A stretch of DNA of 64,000 nucleotides from Nematostella vectensis (taxonomy: Eukaryota > Cnidaria > Anthozoa > Actiniaria > Edwardsiidae). Every line of letters starts with the position of its first letter. Within the stretch, counting starts at the first letter, position 1. This document shows positions 11,901-26,900 of this stretch, piece after piece. The position numbers and the translations under genes were made by a program. The stretch is from assembly GCF_932526225.1 (NCBI RefSeq), contig NC_064034.1:5940001-6004000 (forward strand), written 5' to 3'. Below the pieces are notes generated by a model. It did no database searches, was not told the origin of the DNA, and saw only the letters and a list, made by a program, of their open reading frames with translations.

Positions 11901-14900
11901 GACGCAATTCAACGTGGCTTTGAAGGATGTCATGTGGGAGTTGTGAATCTAACTAACGAATAAATTTCGGGAGCAGAATTGCCAAAACCTACCATTTTCT
12001 ATCTTTTATTCAGTATCACACCAACTTTACGACGACATGTTGAATTGCGTCCCCTAAAATCGTCCCAGCATGCTGTTCGCATACCAACTCGACCCAATCC
12101 CCCGCGTAAAGAAATAATGGTAAAATCTGTGTTTGAAGGTTTGTTACCAAGTCACTCGTGATTGTAAAACATTAAGACCCCTCAACTCTCTAATCTGAAT
12201 ACTCTATTCTGCAAAGGATGCACGAATACATGCTCACTTATCCTTGATGACAGTTACCGCATGTCATGATAACCCACCTTGTATTCGTTTTCCAATCTGA
12301 TGCCTCCGTTTGCCTGCATCTTCGCGACGTATTCTGGGAAGAGTGCGATTGGGATTGGCTTGGACAAGTCGTCTACAGCATTGTCATAAATACGCTCGGC
12401 ATTTGCAGCTTCTGTAACGCGTGAACAGAAAACTTAAGTTCTTGAATTTGGTCCGCAAATCAGGAAAGTCAGAACAGATATGAAAATAGGAGTGAAAATT
12501 AAGAGATATATTTTAAGAAAAACAGACTCATTCACTCATTTCTACCAAAGATAATTACCTATTGCCATAATTTCACTCAAAGCAATGAAAATAAGTGCAT
12601 ACCTGCAGCCCCCTGCTGGTTGCTTATTCCTTCATGGGCGATATCGGCATTGCTTTCCGCTTGACCCTTGTTAAACGACTCCATTTGCATCGCCGGCTTC
12701 CTCATGGGGGAATTATCATTTCGTCGCCTGCGAACCAAATCAATATACCAGGCAAGGCAAATACAGCTTTAGTATAAAAGACTGGAAAGGGCGCATTTTA
12801 CCCTTGACTCAAACTACCCCCCTTCCATTGATGTCTAGCGTTTAATAGATAACATACAAGGTAGTAAAAGGGCAGGGAAAGCCGCCCACTACGACTTGGT
12901 ACAGCGGGTATAATACAAGGACATATAGAATGAAATGATGTCCCCGCCCCCAACCCACATACCCAGCAATTTTTCTAGCTACAGCCATATGACTGGACAC
13001 CATACCTGATAAAGAGGACTACAGCGGCGACGAAAGCAGCAAGAATAAGTAACGCAACCACCCCTCCAGCTATTGCTCCTACGGGTGATGAGGTGGTTGA
13101 TGCGAGATTTTCCGAGCTAGCGACAGGAATTTCTAAAAAAAATTAAATAGAATAAATGTTATTAAGCATTAGTTAAGATTGGAGTAAATGATTAGAAGCA
13201 AGACAGGCTCACCTATTACTCCAGCCAAAGCGACAACTCCACACAAAGGCTCCAACTTAGAATTAAAATTTGGTATATAAGTACATATACAGTGACTGCC
13301 ATTATTGCTCCAATAAACGCCTCCAATACAGTAACTGACCGGCCTAAGCGTGTTACTCTTATGTACACTCAAGGGGGGAGTGTACATAAGAATAGAAGCA
13401 ACAAGCTGATATTACTACCAAAATTGTATGATACCATATATACTAACAAAATTGTATCATATTGAGGGACGAGTTTTTTGCTCCTTGGACGTTGTAAAAG
13501 CGCCTTCCCCGACTAAATCCGGCGTTCACTCGAGAAATCACGGTACGTCTTTTACTTTAGAAAAAAAAGACTCCTCCCCAAAACTGGGACACTTTTCAAC
13601 GGCATTACCTCTTCGTTCAGGTAGGTCATCGCTCGTATGTAGACCTTGTTCTTGCTTCCTTCGTCAAGAGCTTTGTTCTTGTACTTCTGCCGCCTTCCTT
13701 TGTAAATCCTACCGTCACCAATGATGATTGTTTGATTCATACTTAATGCTTCCGCTTCGGCTGCAATGTAGTAATTCCTTTTCTCATTCTTCTCTTCGCC
13801 TTCTTTACAAAGTTCTTCCGCTTGAATCTCCGTCAGGTTCACGTTGTCGGGTTTCTCTTTCAGAACTATGACTTGATAGGAGCTGAGAACCAAAAAATAG
13901 GTAATCGTGATAAACGAGAGTGACTGACCCAAGAAAGGGGGGGGGGGGTTGTTCAGAATAAATGTGATAGGGATGCTCGTCGGGAAATTCGAAAAACTAC
14001 CTGCACGGCTAAAACTTGCTACCCTAAAAAAATACCTCAGAAGCCCTAAAATATATCCTTTCTACGAAAAACGCCTGTCTTTATTGGATATCCCCTAAAA
14101 AATATCCGAGGCCCGATTTTAACCCTTTAAAAAATACAACGAACATCCCTATCAGGTCGACGTGGGAAGAACCCCTCCCCCCCAGCGAGACTGTACGCGC
14201 GCTGCGGTTTAAGATGCCACCGAAGCCCTAAAAATATCATTTCTAAGCTAAAAGCCTATTTTTTCCTCGGATACCCCTGTGCGCACGCTGCAGTTTGAGA
14301 TGCGCTTTGGGACTTACTCGATTGGACCGTTGACTTCATCAGCCTTCCACAATGTGACGTTAGTATCGCGAGATATTCTCCCAAGAGGAACCACTGGTGC
14401 TACAGGATCTAGAATGCAATTCCATTTAAGTTAGTTAACTTATTCTAATTAGCCTCTTATGGAAAAGAAACTATAAGAACTTACTTGCAACTTTCGTAGT
14501 CACTACTTTAAAATTCAGTGTTTTGCTATCTCCGCATTTGGTGGAAGAAGTAATATTGAAAATGTACTTTGTCCCAGGGATGAGATTCTTTGGGGTGATA
14601 GACTGGGATGAGGTAGCTACTTTTCCAAAGTGTCCATTCCATTCAGGCCAGTAAGACTTGAAACCTTTGTACATGACCTGTGATACAAGATCTCTAGTCT
14701 TACTTCGGAGGACTACAATTCGAACATGGATAGTCATCCCTTAGATTACCTTTTTTTATGTACTTCAATACGTTTGTTTGAATTTCGAATATTACATAAC
14801 TCAAGTTACAACATAAGTTATTATATATAATAACTAAGATCCTTTTTCTTCTTCGAGTTAAATTTACCCTAACCCTAAGCCAAGACCTTCGAGTCTACCG

Positions 14901-17900
14901 TAACATGAACACTAACAAAATCCTAACTCTATAGATTAAACGCTAACGGGTTTTTGGTCTAATGCAGGCTTACTGAGATTCCTTAACTACGGATGCAGAT
15001 GGGATCCTGTAGGGACCTACCCGAGAGAGGTCAATGTTTCGAGTCTCTGTAGCGCACTTACTTTTGACGTCCAAACTCACCGTGTATCTAATAGACCCTA
15101 TAAAGTTTGGGGGTCGCCATCTCAGGAGAACTGAAGTCTTGGTCTCGTCTGTTGCCTTTAAATCTGTTGGTGTCCCTGGAGCTGTGACAGTACAAAATAC
15201 TCATTAATGCAATTCTTCTCCCCTCCCTTGCATTCATGCACATAGCGGGATATTGAAACCCACGGGATATTGAGGTATATGGATGTCTGTGGCGTGTGTT
15301 ATATGGATTCTACTGAATACTCATTCATGCATACGGGGTATTGATACATACGGGATGTCAGTAGCGTGTATTGTTGGCAGTATATGTAATACTCATTCAT
15401 TCATACGGGATATTAATACATACGGGATGTTTGTAGCGTGTATTGTGGGCTGTATATGTAATACTCATTCATTCATACGGGATATTGATATATACGGGAT
15501 GTTTGTAGCGTGTATTGTGGGCTGTATATGTAATACTCATTCATTCATACGGGATATTGATACATACGGGATGTCAGTAGCGTGTATTGTTGGCAGTATA
15601 TGTAATACTCATTCATGCATACGGGATACTGATACATACGGGATGTCAGTAGCGTGTATTGTTGGCAGTATATGTAATACTCATTCATGCATACGGGATA
15701 TTGATACATACGGGATGTTTGTAGCGTGTATTGTGGGCTGTACGGACCAGGTCCTTTTCCTGTTCTCGCCCGCACCCGCAGATGGTAAATGGTGCAATTT
15801 TCCAGGTTATGCAGTACGATGTACGTCAAGGTGGAATTGAGGACTCTGGAAGGGACCGCCTTCGCCGAATGGCTTGTCCGGAACTTAGTTCCAGATCGTA
15901 ACTGGTGATGATTCCGTTGCTCTGATCTTTGGGGATTGGGTCCCAACTGATGTTGAATGTCGTTGAGTAGATTTCGGTGTGATTTACGCCTAAAGGTGGT
16001 GCACTCGGAACTAATTACAAGAAACACACAAAAACCATAAAGCCATTGAATCAGACGATAATGTTCCCACGTACCGGCAAGTAGCAGTTTGAAAGGAAAA
16101 CGATTTGGGAAATAAGAAAGAGAAGTAGTTAACTCATGTGAAAGCAAAAAGCAACCATAAATGTGGCATTTGATAATAATATCTATAAAAATATCATTCA
16201 AAATGGGTGAAACTCTTAGACTGATGTCTTAGATCAAACGCGGCATCTGAGATCAAGACCGGTATCTGAGGTCAAACCCGGCATCTAAGATCAACACCGG
16301 AATCTAACATCAAGACTGGCATCTGAGAGCAAGACTGGTATCTGAGATCAAACCCGGCAATTGAGATCAAACCCAGCATCTGAGATCAAGACCGGTATCT
16401 GAAATCAAACCCGGCAACTGAGATCAAGACCGGTATCTGAGAGCAAGACTGGTATCTGAGATCAAACCCAGCATCTGAGACCAAGACCGGCTTCTGAGAT
16501 CAAGACCGGTATCTGAGATCAAACCCGGCATCTGAGATCAAGACCGGTACCTGATATCAAGACCGGTATCTGAGATCAAACCCGGCATCTGAGATCAAGA
16601 CCGGTACCTGATATCAAGACCGGTGTCTGAGATCAAACCCGGCAACTGAGATCAAGACCGGTATCTGAGAGCAAGACTGGTATCTGAGATCAAACCCAGC
16701 ATCTGAGATCAAGACCGGCATCTGAGATCAAGACCGGCATCTGAGACCAAGACCGGCATCTGAGATCAAGACCGGTATCTGAGATCAAACCCAGCATCTG
16801 AGACCAAACCCAGCATCTGAGATCAAGACCGGTATCTGAGATCAAGACCGGCATCTTAGATCAAACCCTGCATCTTAGATCAAGACCGATATCTGAGATC
16901 AAGCCCGGTATCTGAGATCAAGACCGGCATCTGAGATCAAGCATCTGAGAACAAGACCGGTATCTTGGTGTGTGCAGCCATCTTTCTATCTTGTGTTAAC
17001 TTATCAGGAAAACGTTCTGAACGTGTCAATCTAGTCACGAACTTATCTGAATCTCCTGGACACAGAAAGAATTCGTCTACTGTATTATGATTAAATCAAC
17101 AGATTTCGGTGGAATGTGACATGCAAGGGCTCACCATCTTCGTCGGTCTGCACTCGTCTAGTTGTAGAGAACGGGCCATTGAACACGTGGTTACGCACTG
17201 ACACCGATACTTCATAAAAAGTAAATTTCTTGAGTCCCGTGATGCTGTAGCTTCGCTTTGTGTGATCGGCCGTTTTGTACAAAGTACCGCCTCCCTCTTC
17301 CTTGTACGTGATATTGAAGCCTTGGAACTCGCCATATATTTTATCTGTCGCTGTGAACTAAAAACGTCAGAGAAGAACTATTTACAGACTTGTTATTAAG
17401 GTAAGAGAGAATAGCCTTGTCCCGTACCTACCCTCCCCTCCCGTCCCTCTTTTGCAAGCATTAGGACTACCAGGGGCGGATACAGGGGGTGGATTGGGTG
17501 GATATCCACCCCCCTTTTTGAGTAACAAAAATTGAAAAGTCACTTTGTTTGAAGAAAATCAATGTTTTAGGGACGGGAAGTACTGTCCATGTGCCTTCGC
17601 CTGCTTGCCTTTGCTGGCGCGACAAATCCAACTCAGTGTGAAGTATTTTAAGATCTTTGAAGTGACCTACCAAGGACCACTTGATCAGTTATAAGCCGTC
17701 TATCAGGCCATCATTCACCCCCCATTTAAAAATCCTGGATCCGCCTTTGACGGCAACAAATGATATCTCACCGTCCATGCTAGGTCCACTGATGTAGATG
17801 AGCCTGACTCGATCGTTGAGATTGTTGAAATGCCTTCGGGAACTGATAAAATAATGATGATCGAACCCGTTAGAAAGGACAACGATTCGGAAAAAAAAAG

Positions 17901-20900
17901 AAAAGTTGACTCAAGTGAAATGGTCAAATAACGTTGATTTGAAGGTACTCCAAGGTATTGCAGGATCTTCGGACGCAAAATGGGCGTGATAGGCACAATG
18001 GACAATTACCAAAGTCAAGAATGGAATAAAGGTTACATATGCACTGCGTTACATCAGAAAAGTTAACATACCATCAGGTTTGGTTCTCGCGACACTTGGA
18101 GTGCTCCACGGACCCTCCTTGAGTGTATATCCGCGTACTTTGATCGTGTACTTGGTATACTTTGCAAGATTGTTGATATCGAAGCTCGTCGGTGCCCCGA
18201 TGACCTCCGTCGTTTCGTTGCTACCGCCGTCTTTGTGATATGATATGACGTATTTACGGACTATCCCGTTCGTACAAGTCTCAGGAAGAGTTGACCACGT
18301 GACACGGATGGACGTTGACGTCATCGCCTTGGAGTTTAGAGATGAAGGAGGGCAGTCAGGAGCTGCAAGGTGATAGCGAATGTGTGAACAAAAACTGAAA
18401 CCATGATAAGCTATCATATCATTAAGAATATCTGTAATAATAATAAAACTCATTTTGAGAAAATGGGAAAGTTAAAACCGCTGCTTCAGTTACTATGTCA
18501 ATGTTGGTACCCTGGCATTATCGTTAGTGGACGTAGTATAAGCTATGTGCACATTATCGAAAACCTTTTCTTTATGGAAAAAATTACCCCCGATTCATAT
18601 TAACCGTCTTATTCACTATCCTCCCAGGTCTGTACAATACGCGCGTCACTTGTGGCCCCCTCGTACTCAGTGTTACTCACTGTCCTCCCAGGTCTGTACA
18701 ATACGCGCGTCACTTGTGGCTCCCGTATGTACTTAGTGTTACTCACCGTCCTCCCAGGTCTGTACAATACGCGCGTCACTTGTGGCTCCGGTGTACTGAG
18801 TGTTACTCACCGTCCTCCCAGGTCTGTACAATGCGCGCGTCACTTGTGGCTCCCGTATGTACTTAGTGTTACTCACCGTCCTCCCAGGTCTGTACAATAC
18901 GCGCGTCACTTGTGACTCCCGTATGTACTTAGTGTTACTCACCGTCCTCCCAGGTCTGTACAATACGCGCGTCACTTGTGACTCCCGTATGTACTTAGTG
19001 TTACTCACCGTCCTCACAGGTCTGTACAATACGCGCGTCACTTGTGACTCCCGTATGTACTTAGTGATACTCACCGTCCTCCCAGGTCTGTACAATACGC
19101 GCGTCACTTGTGGCTCCCTTGTACTTAGTGTTACTCACCGTCCTCACAGGTCTGTACAATACGCGCGTCACTTGTGGCTCCCGTATGTACTTAGTGTTAC
19201 TCACCGTCCTCCAAGGTCTGTACAATGCGCGCGTCACTTGTGACTCCCGTATGTACTGAGTGTCACTCACCGTCCTCCCAGGTCTGTACAATACGCGCGT
19301 CACTTGTGACTCCCGTATGTACTTAGTGTTACTCACCGTCCTCCCAGGTCTGTACAACACGCGCGTCACTTGTGACTCCCGTATGTACTTAGTGTTACTC
19401 ACCGTCCTCCCAGGTCTTTACAATACGCGCGTCACTTGTGACTCCCGTATGTACTTAGTGTTACTCACCGTCTTCCCAGGTCTGTACAATACGCGTGTCA
19501 CTTGTGACTCCCGTATGTACTTAGTGTTACTTACCGTCCTCCCAGGTCTGTACAATACGCGTGTCACTTGTGGCTCGCGTATGTACTCAGTGTTACTCAC
19601 CTTCCTCCCAGGTCTGTACAATACGCGTCACTTGTGACTCCCGTGTACTTAGTGTTACTCACCGTCCTCCCAGGTCGGTACAATGCGTGCGTCACTTGTG
19701 ACTCCCGTGTACTTAGTGTTACTCACCGTCCTCCCAGGTCTGTACAACACGCGCGTCACTTGTGACTCCCGTATGTACTTAGTGTTACTTACCGTCCTCC
19801 CAGGTCTGTACAATACGCGCGTCACTTGTGACTCCCGTATGTACTTAGTGATATTCACCGTCCTCCCAGGTCTGTACAATACGCGTGTCACTTTTGACTC
19901 CCGTATGTACTTAGTGTTACTCACCGTCCTCCCAGGTCTGTACAATACGCGTGTCACTTGTGACTCCCGTATGTACTTAGTGTTACTCACCGTCCTCCCA
20001 GGTCTGTACAATACGCGCGTCACTTGTGACTCCCGTGTACTTAGTGTTACTCACCGTCCTCCCAGGTCTGTACAACACGCGCGTCACTTGTGACTCCCGT
20101 ATGTACTTAGTGTTACTCACCGTCCTCCCAGGTCTGTACAATACGCGTGTCACTTGTGACTCCCGTATGTACTTAGTGTTACTCACCGTCCTCACAGGTC
20201 TGTACAATGCGCGCGTCACTTGTGACTCCCGTATGTACTTAGTGTTACTCACCGTCCTCCCAGGTCTGTACAATACGCGTGTCACTTGTGACTCCCGTAT
20301 GTACTTAGTGTTACTCACCGTCCTCCCAGGTCTGTACAATGCGCGCGTCACTTGTGGCTCCCATGTACTTAGTGTTACTCACCGTCCTCCCAGGTCTGTA
20401 CAATACGCGTCACTTGTGGCTCCCGTGTACTTAGTGTTACTCACCGTCCTCCCGGTCTGTACAATACGCGCGTCACTTGTGACTCCCGTATGTACTTAGT
20501 GTTACTCACCGTCCTCCCAGGTCTGTACAATGCGCGCGTCACTTGTGACTCCCGTATGTACTTAGTGTTACTCACCGTCCTCCAAGGTCTGTATAATACG
20601 CGCGTCACTTGTGACTCCCGTATGTACTTAGTGTTACTCACCGTCCTCCCAGGTCTGTACCATACGCGCGTCACTTGTGGCTCCCGTATGTACTTAGTGT
20701 TACTCACCGTCCTCCCAGGTCTGTACAATACGCGCGTCTTTTGTGACACCCGTATGTACTTAGTGTTACTCACCGTCCTCGAAGGTCTGTACAATACGCG
20801 TCACTTGTGGCTCCGGTGTACTTAGTGTTACTCACCGTCCTCCCAGGTCTGTACAATACGCGCGTCACTTGTGACTCCCGTATGTACTTAGTGTTACTCA

Positions 20901-23900
20901 CCGTCCTCCCAGGTCTGTACAATACGCGCGTCACTTGTGACTCCCGTATGTACTTAGTGTTACTCACCGTCCTCCCAGGTCTGTACAATGCGCGCGTCAC
21001 TTGTGGCTCCCGTATGTACTTAGTGTTACTCACCGTCCTCCCAGGTCTGTACAATACGCGCGTCACTTGTGGCTCCCGTGTACTGAGTGTTACTCACCGT
21101 CCTCCCAGGTCTGTACAATACGCGCGTCACTTGTGACTCCCGTATGTTCTTAGTGTTACTCACCGTCCTCCCAGGTCTGTACAATGCGCGCGTCACTTGT
21201 GGCTCCCGTATGTACTTAGTGTTACTCACCGTCCTCCCAGGTCGGTACAATACGCGCGTCACTTGTTGCTCCCGTATGTACTCAGTGTTACTCACCGTCC
21301 TCCCAGGTCTGTACAATACGCGCGTCACTTGTGACTCCCGTATGTACTTAGTGATACTCACCGTCCTCCCCGGTCTGTACAATACGCGCGTCACTTGTGA
21401 CTCCAGTATGTACTTAGTGATACTCACCGTCCTCCCAGGTCTGTACAATACGCGCGTCACTTGTGACTCCCGTATGTACTTAGTGATACTCACCGTCCTC
21501 CCCGGTCTGTACAATACGCGCGTCACTTGTGGCTCCCTTGTACTTAGTGTTACTCACCGTCCTCCCAGGTCTGTACAATGCGCGCGTCACTTGTGACTCC
21601 CTTGTACTTAGTGTTACTCACCGTCCTCCCAGGTCTGTACAATGCGCGCGTCACTTGTGGCTCCCGTATGTACTTAGTGTTACTCACAGTCCTTCCAGGT
21701 CTGTACAATACGCGCGTCACTTGTGGCTCCCGTGTACTTAGTGTTACTCACCGTCCTCCCAGGTCTGTACAATACGCGCGTCACTTGTGACTCCCGTATG
21801 TACTTAGTGTTACTCACCGTCCTCCCAGGTCTGTACAATACGCGCGTCACTTGTGGCTCCCGTATGTACTTAGTGTTACTCACCGTCCTCCCAGGTCTGT
21901 ACAATACGCGCGTCACTTGTGGCTCCCGTGTACTTAGTGTTACTCACCGTCCTCCCAGGTCTGTACAATACGCGCGTCACTTGTGACTCCCGTATGTACT
22001 CAGTGTTACTCACCGTCCTCCCAGGTCTGTACAATGCGCGCGTCACTTGTGGCTCCGGTGTACTGAGTGTTACTTGAGCGAAGGGTAAGGGTGTAATTGG
22101 TGAATTTTTTGAGCGGGGTCAAGGAAAGGTCTTGCGTGTTGATGTTTGTCACTTTTTCTGATTTTATAATATTACTTCCATTGCTGGCCATGTACTCGAA
22201 CAATACTATGTATTCCTTAAATTGCCCGTTAAGTCGGTAGTCAGAGGAGAGCTGAAACCAAAAAAGGTCATGTGAAGGAATAAAACGATACAAAAAGACT
22301 CTAAAGTGTAGATTTCACCCCTTACACAGAATATTTTTCATTAGACTTCTACAGGGCGGACAAAATTCTAGGTCGTATACCAGTTTTTGATTAATCATTG
22401 ACGTAATCAAAGTTGAAGGCTATTTAAGCGGGAAGCAGGCTTGAGGAGCAAAATAGATTCTACTAAAGAAACATAAATATTTCCGCTCCATTAACTGGTC
22501 CCCGCCTTAGTTTTCGCACTGATTATTCTTTATATTACAACGAGTGATACAAAAATTTAAGGCGATCTTATTTCTTTACATACCGTCCATTGTATCTGTA
22601 TTGCGGTGGAGGATGTTGCAGCCGTCGATTGAGAAATTATAAGTTTTCCATCTGGATCTGAATAACAAAGATGTTCACATCTTACATAAAAGTGACCCGA
22701 AAAGTGAAGGTATTCATGCATGGCCTCTCTAAAGCAACTTCTTATTCGGTAAGCCCTTCTTTTATCAAATCTCAGAGGATCTCGCCCCTGGTCAGCCTTT
22801 CAAAAAAACTTTCTTATATGTTAAAATGGACTACTCTTGTTATTTATGATAACTTGTGTGCGATTAGAAATTGCTACTGTGGTTGTACCTGCCATGAGAG
22901 TGGTGTAGGAACCCACTGAACTCCACAACCCGAGTCCAACCACACTCTTCCCTCTCGCCTGCACCGTGTAGTTCGTGTACGGCACAAGACCAGTCAACTC
23001 GTATTGTGACGGCGAGAGGATCTCACGTGTAGTCCATTCTCCACTTGTCCGGTATTTGACGGTATAACCGGTCAGCGGTCCTGTCGAGTCGTCTGCTGAT
23101 GACGTCAGCTGCAGTGTAAGTGAGCGCTTATTCCTTGTTACAGCTACTACTGGTGCTGCCAAAACATCTGAAAATGCAGAAGTGCAATTTAGTAACCGTT
23201 GATTGTTAGAACATCCTTATCGAGTCATACTCACTTAGCTGGACAGAGACTGCTATCTCAGCACGTCTGGCTGTGCCTGCACTTGGTAGAGTCAGCGGGT
23301 ACCTTGCCGAGCATGCGTACGACTGGAAACAATTCACAGGTCGGCGGTTCAGGTCTGGATGCACACATTTGTAGCTGTGTTTCACGTCAGCTGCTGAGCG
23401 GTACGTTACGTTGATACTGCTTGAAGTATCCCCAGCCATGAAGGTATCATTTTTGTACCATTTAAAATCAACGGGCTGCGGTTGTCCGTTTATCGGACAG
23501 GGTACAGACACATGTGTACCGCTTGATGCCTGGAGAGTGATTCGTCTTTGAGATTTAAAACCAGGCAAAAATACTGGAAATAAGAAAACCTGATTAATTA
23601 CCAAATAAGGACGTGGGATGGAAAGGAAATGAAAGAATCTACAAAACCATCCTAGATTCTCAACCCATGTGATTTTATTTCTCTCTGCTGTAGGCATGCA
23701 CCCTGTTTCACTGGCTACCCAATATATAATACAGAGTTTTATGACTGAAGAGAAAAGAAACACTGGAGGGTATGTTTAGGTTTAGCAGTGGACAATTTTC
23801 AGAGCATACCAAAAGTGCAGCCATAAAAGTCTATTCTCATGCAGGCGTTGGCGCCATTCACTGCCTGAGGGTGAACCCTGATGAATTGTGCAGCGATGGG

Positions 23901-26900
23901 GACCTTAAACCAGTTAACACGCCCTGTGTTGTGATCCTCGTTCCCGTCAAATATCTGGAAAAGCAAGATAATGAATGATTTATCCTTACCTACCCAAAGC
24001 ACATAATTATGACGTCAACTTTACCTAACCTAAGTACAGACCAGCCATCCATGACGTCACCTCTACGTACCCTGTGTACATACCTGCCATCCATGACGTC
24101 ACCTCTACCTACCCTGTGTACATACCTGCCATCCATGACGTCACCTCTACCAACCCTGTGTACATACCTGCCATCCATGACGTAACCTCTACCTACCATG
24201 TGTACATACCTGCCATCCATGACGTCACCTCTACCTACCCTGTGTACATACCTGCCATCCATGACGTCACCTGTACCTACCTTGTCTACATACCTGCCAT
24301 CGATGACGTCACCCCTACCTACCCTGTGTACACACCTGCAATCCATGACGTCATCTTACCTATCCCGAGTACAGACCCACCATCCATGACGTCACCTTAC
24401 CTACCCTGTGTACATACCTGCCATCCATGACGTCACCACTACCTACCTTGTGTACACACCTGCAATCCATGACGTCACCTTACCTACCCCGAGTACAGAC
24501 CCACCATCCATGACGTCACCTTACCTACCCCGAGTACAGACCCTCATCCATGACGTCACCTTACCTACCCCGAGTACAGACCCACCATCCATGACGTCAC
24601 CTTACCTACCCCGAGTACAGACCTGCCATCCATGACGTCACCTTACCTACCCTGAGTACAGACCCACCATCCATGACGTCACTTTACCTACCCTGAGTAC
24701 AGACTTGCCATTCATGACGTCACCTCTACCTACCCCGAGTACAGACCTGCCATCCATGATGTCACCTTACCTACCCCGAGTACAGACCCGCCGTCCATGA
24801 CGTCACTTTACCTACCCTGAGTACAGACCCACCATCCATGACGTCACCTTACCTACCCCGAGTACAGACCTGCCATCCATGACGTCACCTTACCTACCCT
24901 GAGTATAGACCTACCATCCATGACGTCACCTTACCTACCCCGAGTACATACCAGCCATCCATGACGTAAATTAACTTACCCTTGGTATAGACCCGCCATC
25001 CATGACGTCACTTAACTTACCCTTGGTATAGAGCCACCATCCTTGACGTCACTTAACTTACCGTTGGTATAGACCCGCCATCCTTGACGTCACTTAACTT
25101 ACCCTTGGTATAGACCCGCCATCCTTGACGTCGCTTAACTTACCCTTGGTATAGACCTGCCATCCATGACGTCACTTAACTTACCCTTGGTATAGACCCG
25201 CCATTCATGACGTCACTTAACTTACACTTGGTATAGACCCGCCATCCTTGACGTCACTTAACTTACCCTTGGTACAGACCCGCTATCCATGACGTCACTT
25301 CTAGCTACCCTGTGTACATACCTGCCATCCATGATGTCACTTAACTCACCCTTGGTATAGACCCGCCATCCATTACGTCACTTAACTTACCCATGGTATA
25401 GACCCGCCATCCATGACGTCACTTAACTTACCCTTGGTATAGACCCGCCATCCATGACGTCACTTAACTTACCCTTGGTATAGACCCGCCATCCATGACG
25501 TCACTTAACTTACCCTTGGTATAGACCCGCCATCCTTGACGTCACTTAACTTACCCTTGGTATAGACACGCCATCCATGACGTCACTTAACTTACCCTAG
25601 ACCCGCCATCCTTGACGTCACTTAACTAACCTCGGTATAGACCCGCCATCCATGACGTCACTTAATTTTACCCTTGGTATAGACCCGCCATCCATGACGT
25701 CACTTAACTTACCATTGGTATAGACCCGCCATCCTTGACGCCACTTAACTTACCCTTGGTATAGACCCGCCATCCTTGACGTCACTTAACTTACCCTTGG
25801 TATAGACCCTCCATCCATGACGTCACTTAACTTACCCTCGGTATAGACCCGCCATCCATGACGTCACTTAGCTTACCCTTGGTATAGACCCGCCATCCTT
25901 GACGTCACTTAACTTACCCTCGGTATAGACCCGCCATTCATGACGTCACTTAACTTACCCTTGGTATTGACCCACCATCCATGACGTCACCTTACCTACC
26001 CCGAGTACTGACCCACAATCCCTGACGCCAGCTTACCTACCACGAGTACAGACCTGCCATCCATAAGACCACCTTACCTACCACGAGTACAGATCCGCCA
26101 TCCATGACGTCACCTTACTTACCCTGAATACAGACCAACCATCCATGACGTCACCTTACCTACCCGAGGTACAGACCCACCATCCATGACGTCACCTTAC
26201 CTACCCCGAGTACAGATCTGCCATCCATGACGTCACCTTACCTACCCTGTGTACATACCTGCCATCAATGACGCCACCTCTTCCTACCCTGCGTACATAC
26301 CTGCCATCCATGACGTCACCTCTACCTACCCTGTGTACAGACCCGCCATTCATGAAGTCACTTTACTTACCCTAGACCCGCCACCCATGACGTCACCTTA
26401 CTTACCCAGAGTACAGACCCACAATCCATGATGTCACCTTACCTACCCCGAGTACAGACCCACCATTCATGACGTCACTTAACTTACCCTAGACCCGCCA
26501 TCCATGACGTCACCTTACTTACCCAGGGTACAGACCCACCATCCATGACGTCACCTTACCTACCCCGAGTACAGACCCACCATTCATGACGTCACTTAAC
26601 TTACCCTAGACCCACCATCCATGACGTCACTTAACTTACCCTAGACCCACCATCCATGACGTCACTTTACTTACCCTTGGTATAGACCCACCATCCATGA
26701 CGTCACTTAACTTACCCTTGGTATAGACCCACCATCCATGACGTCACTTAACTTACCCTTGGTATAGACCCGCCATCCATGACGTCACATAACTTACCCT
26801 TGGTATAGACCCGCCATCCATGACGTCACCTAACTTAGCCTTGGTATAGACCCGCCATCCTTGACGTCACTTAATTCACCCTTGGTACAGACCCGCCATC

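Noticed and set aside
18652-22000. Many open frames on both strands with [14 protein letters not shown] or [15 protein letters not shown] repeats
   Set aside because: All are readings of the 66-bp intronic array, which carries stops in the real exon frame.
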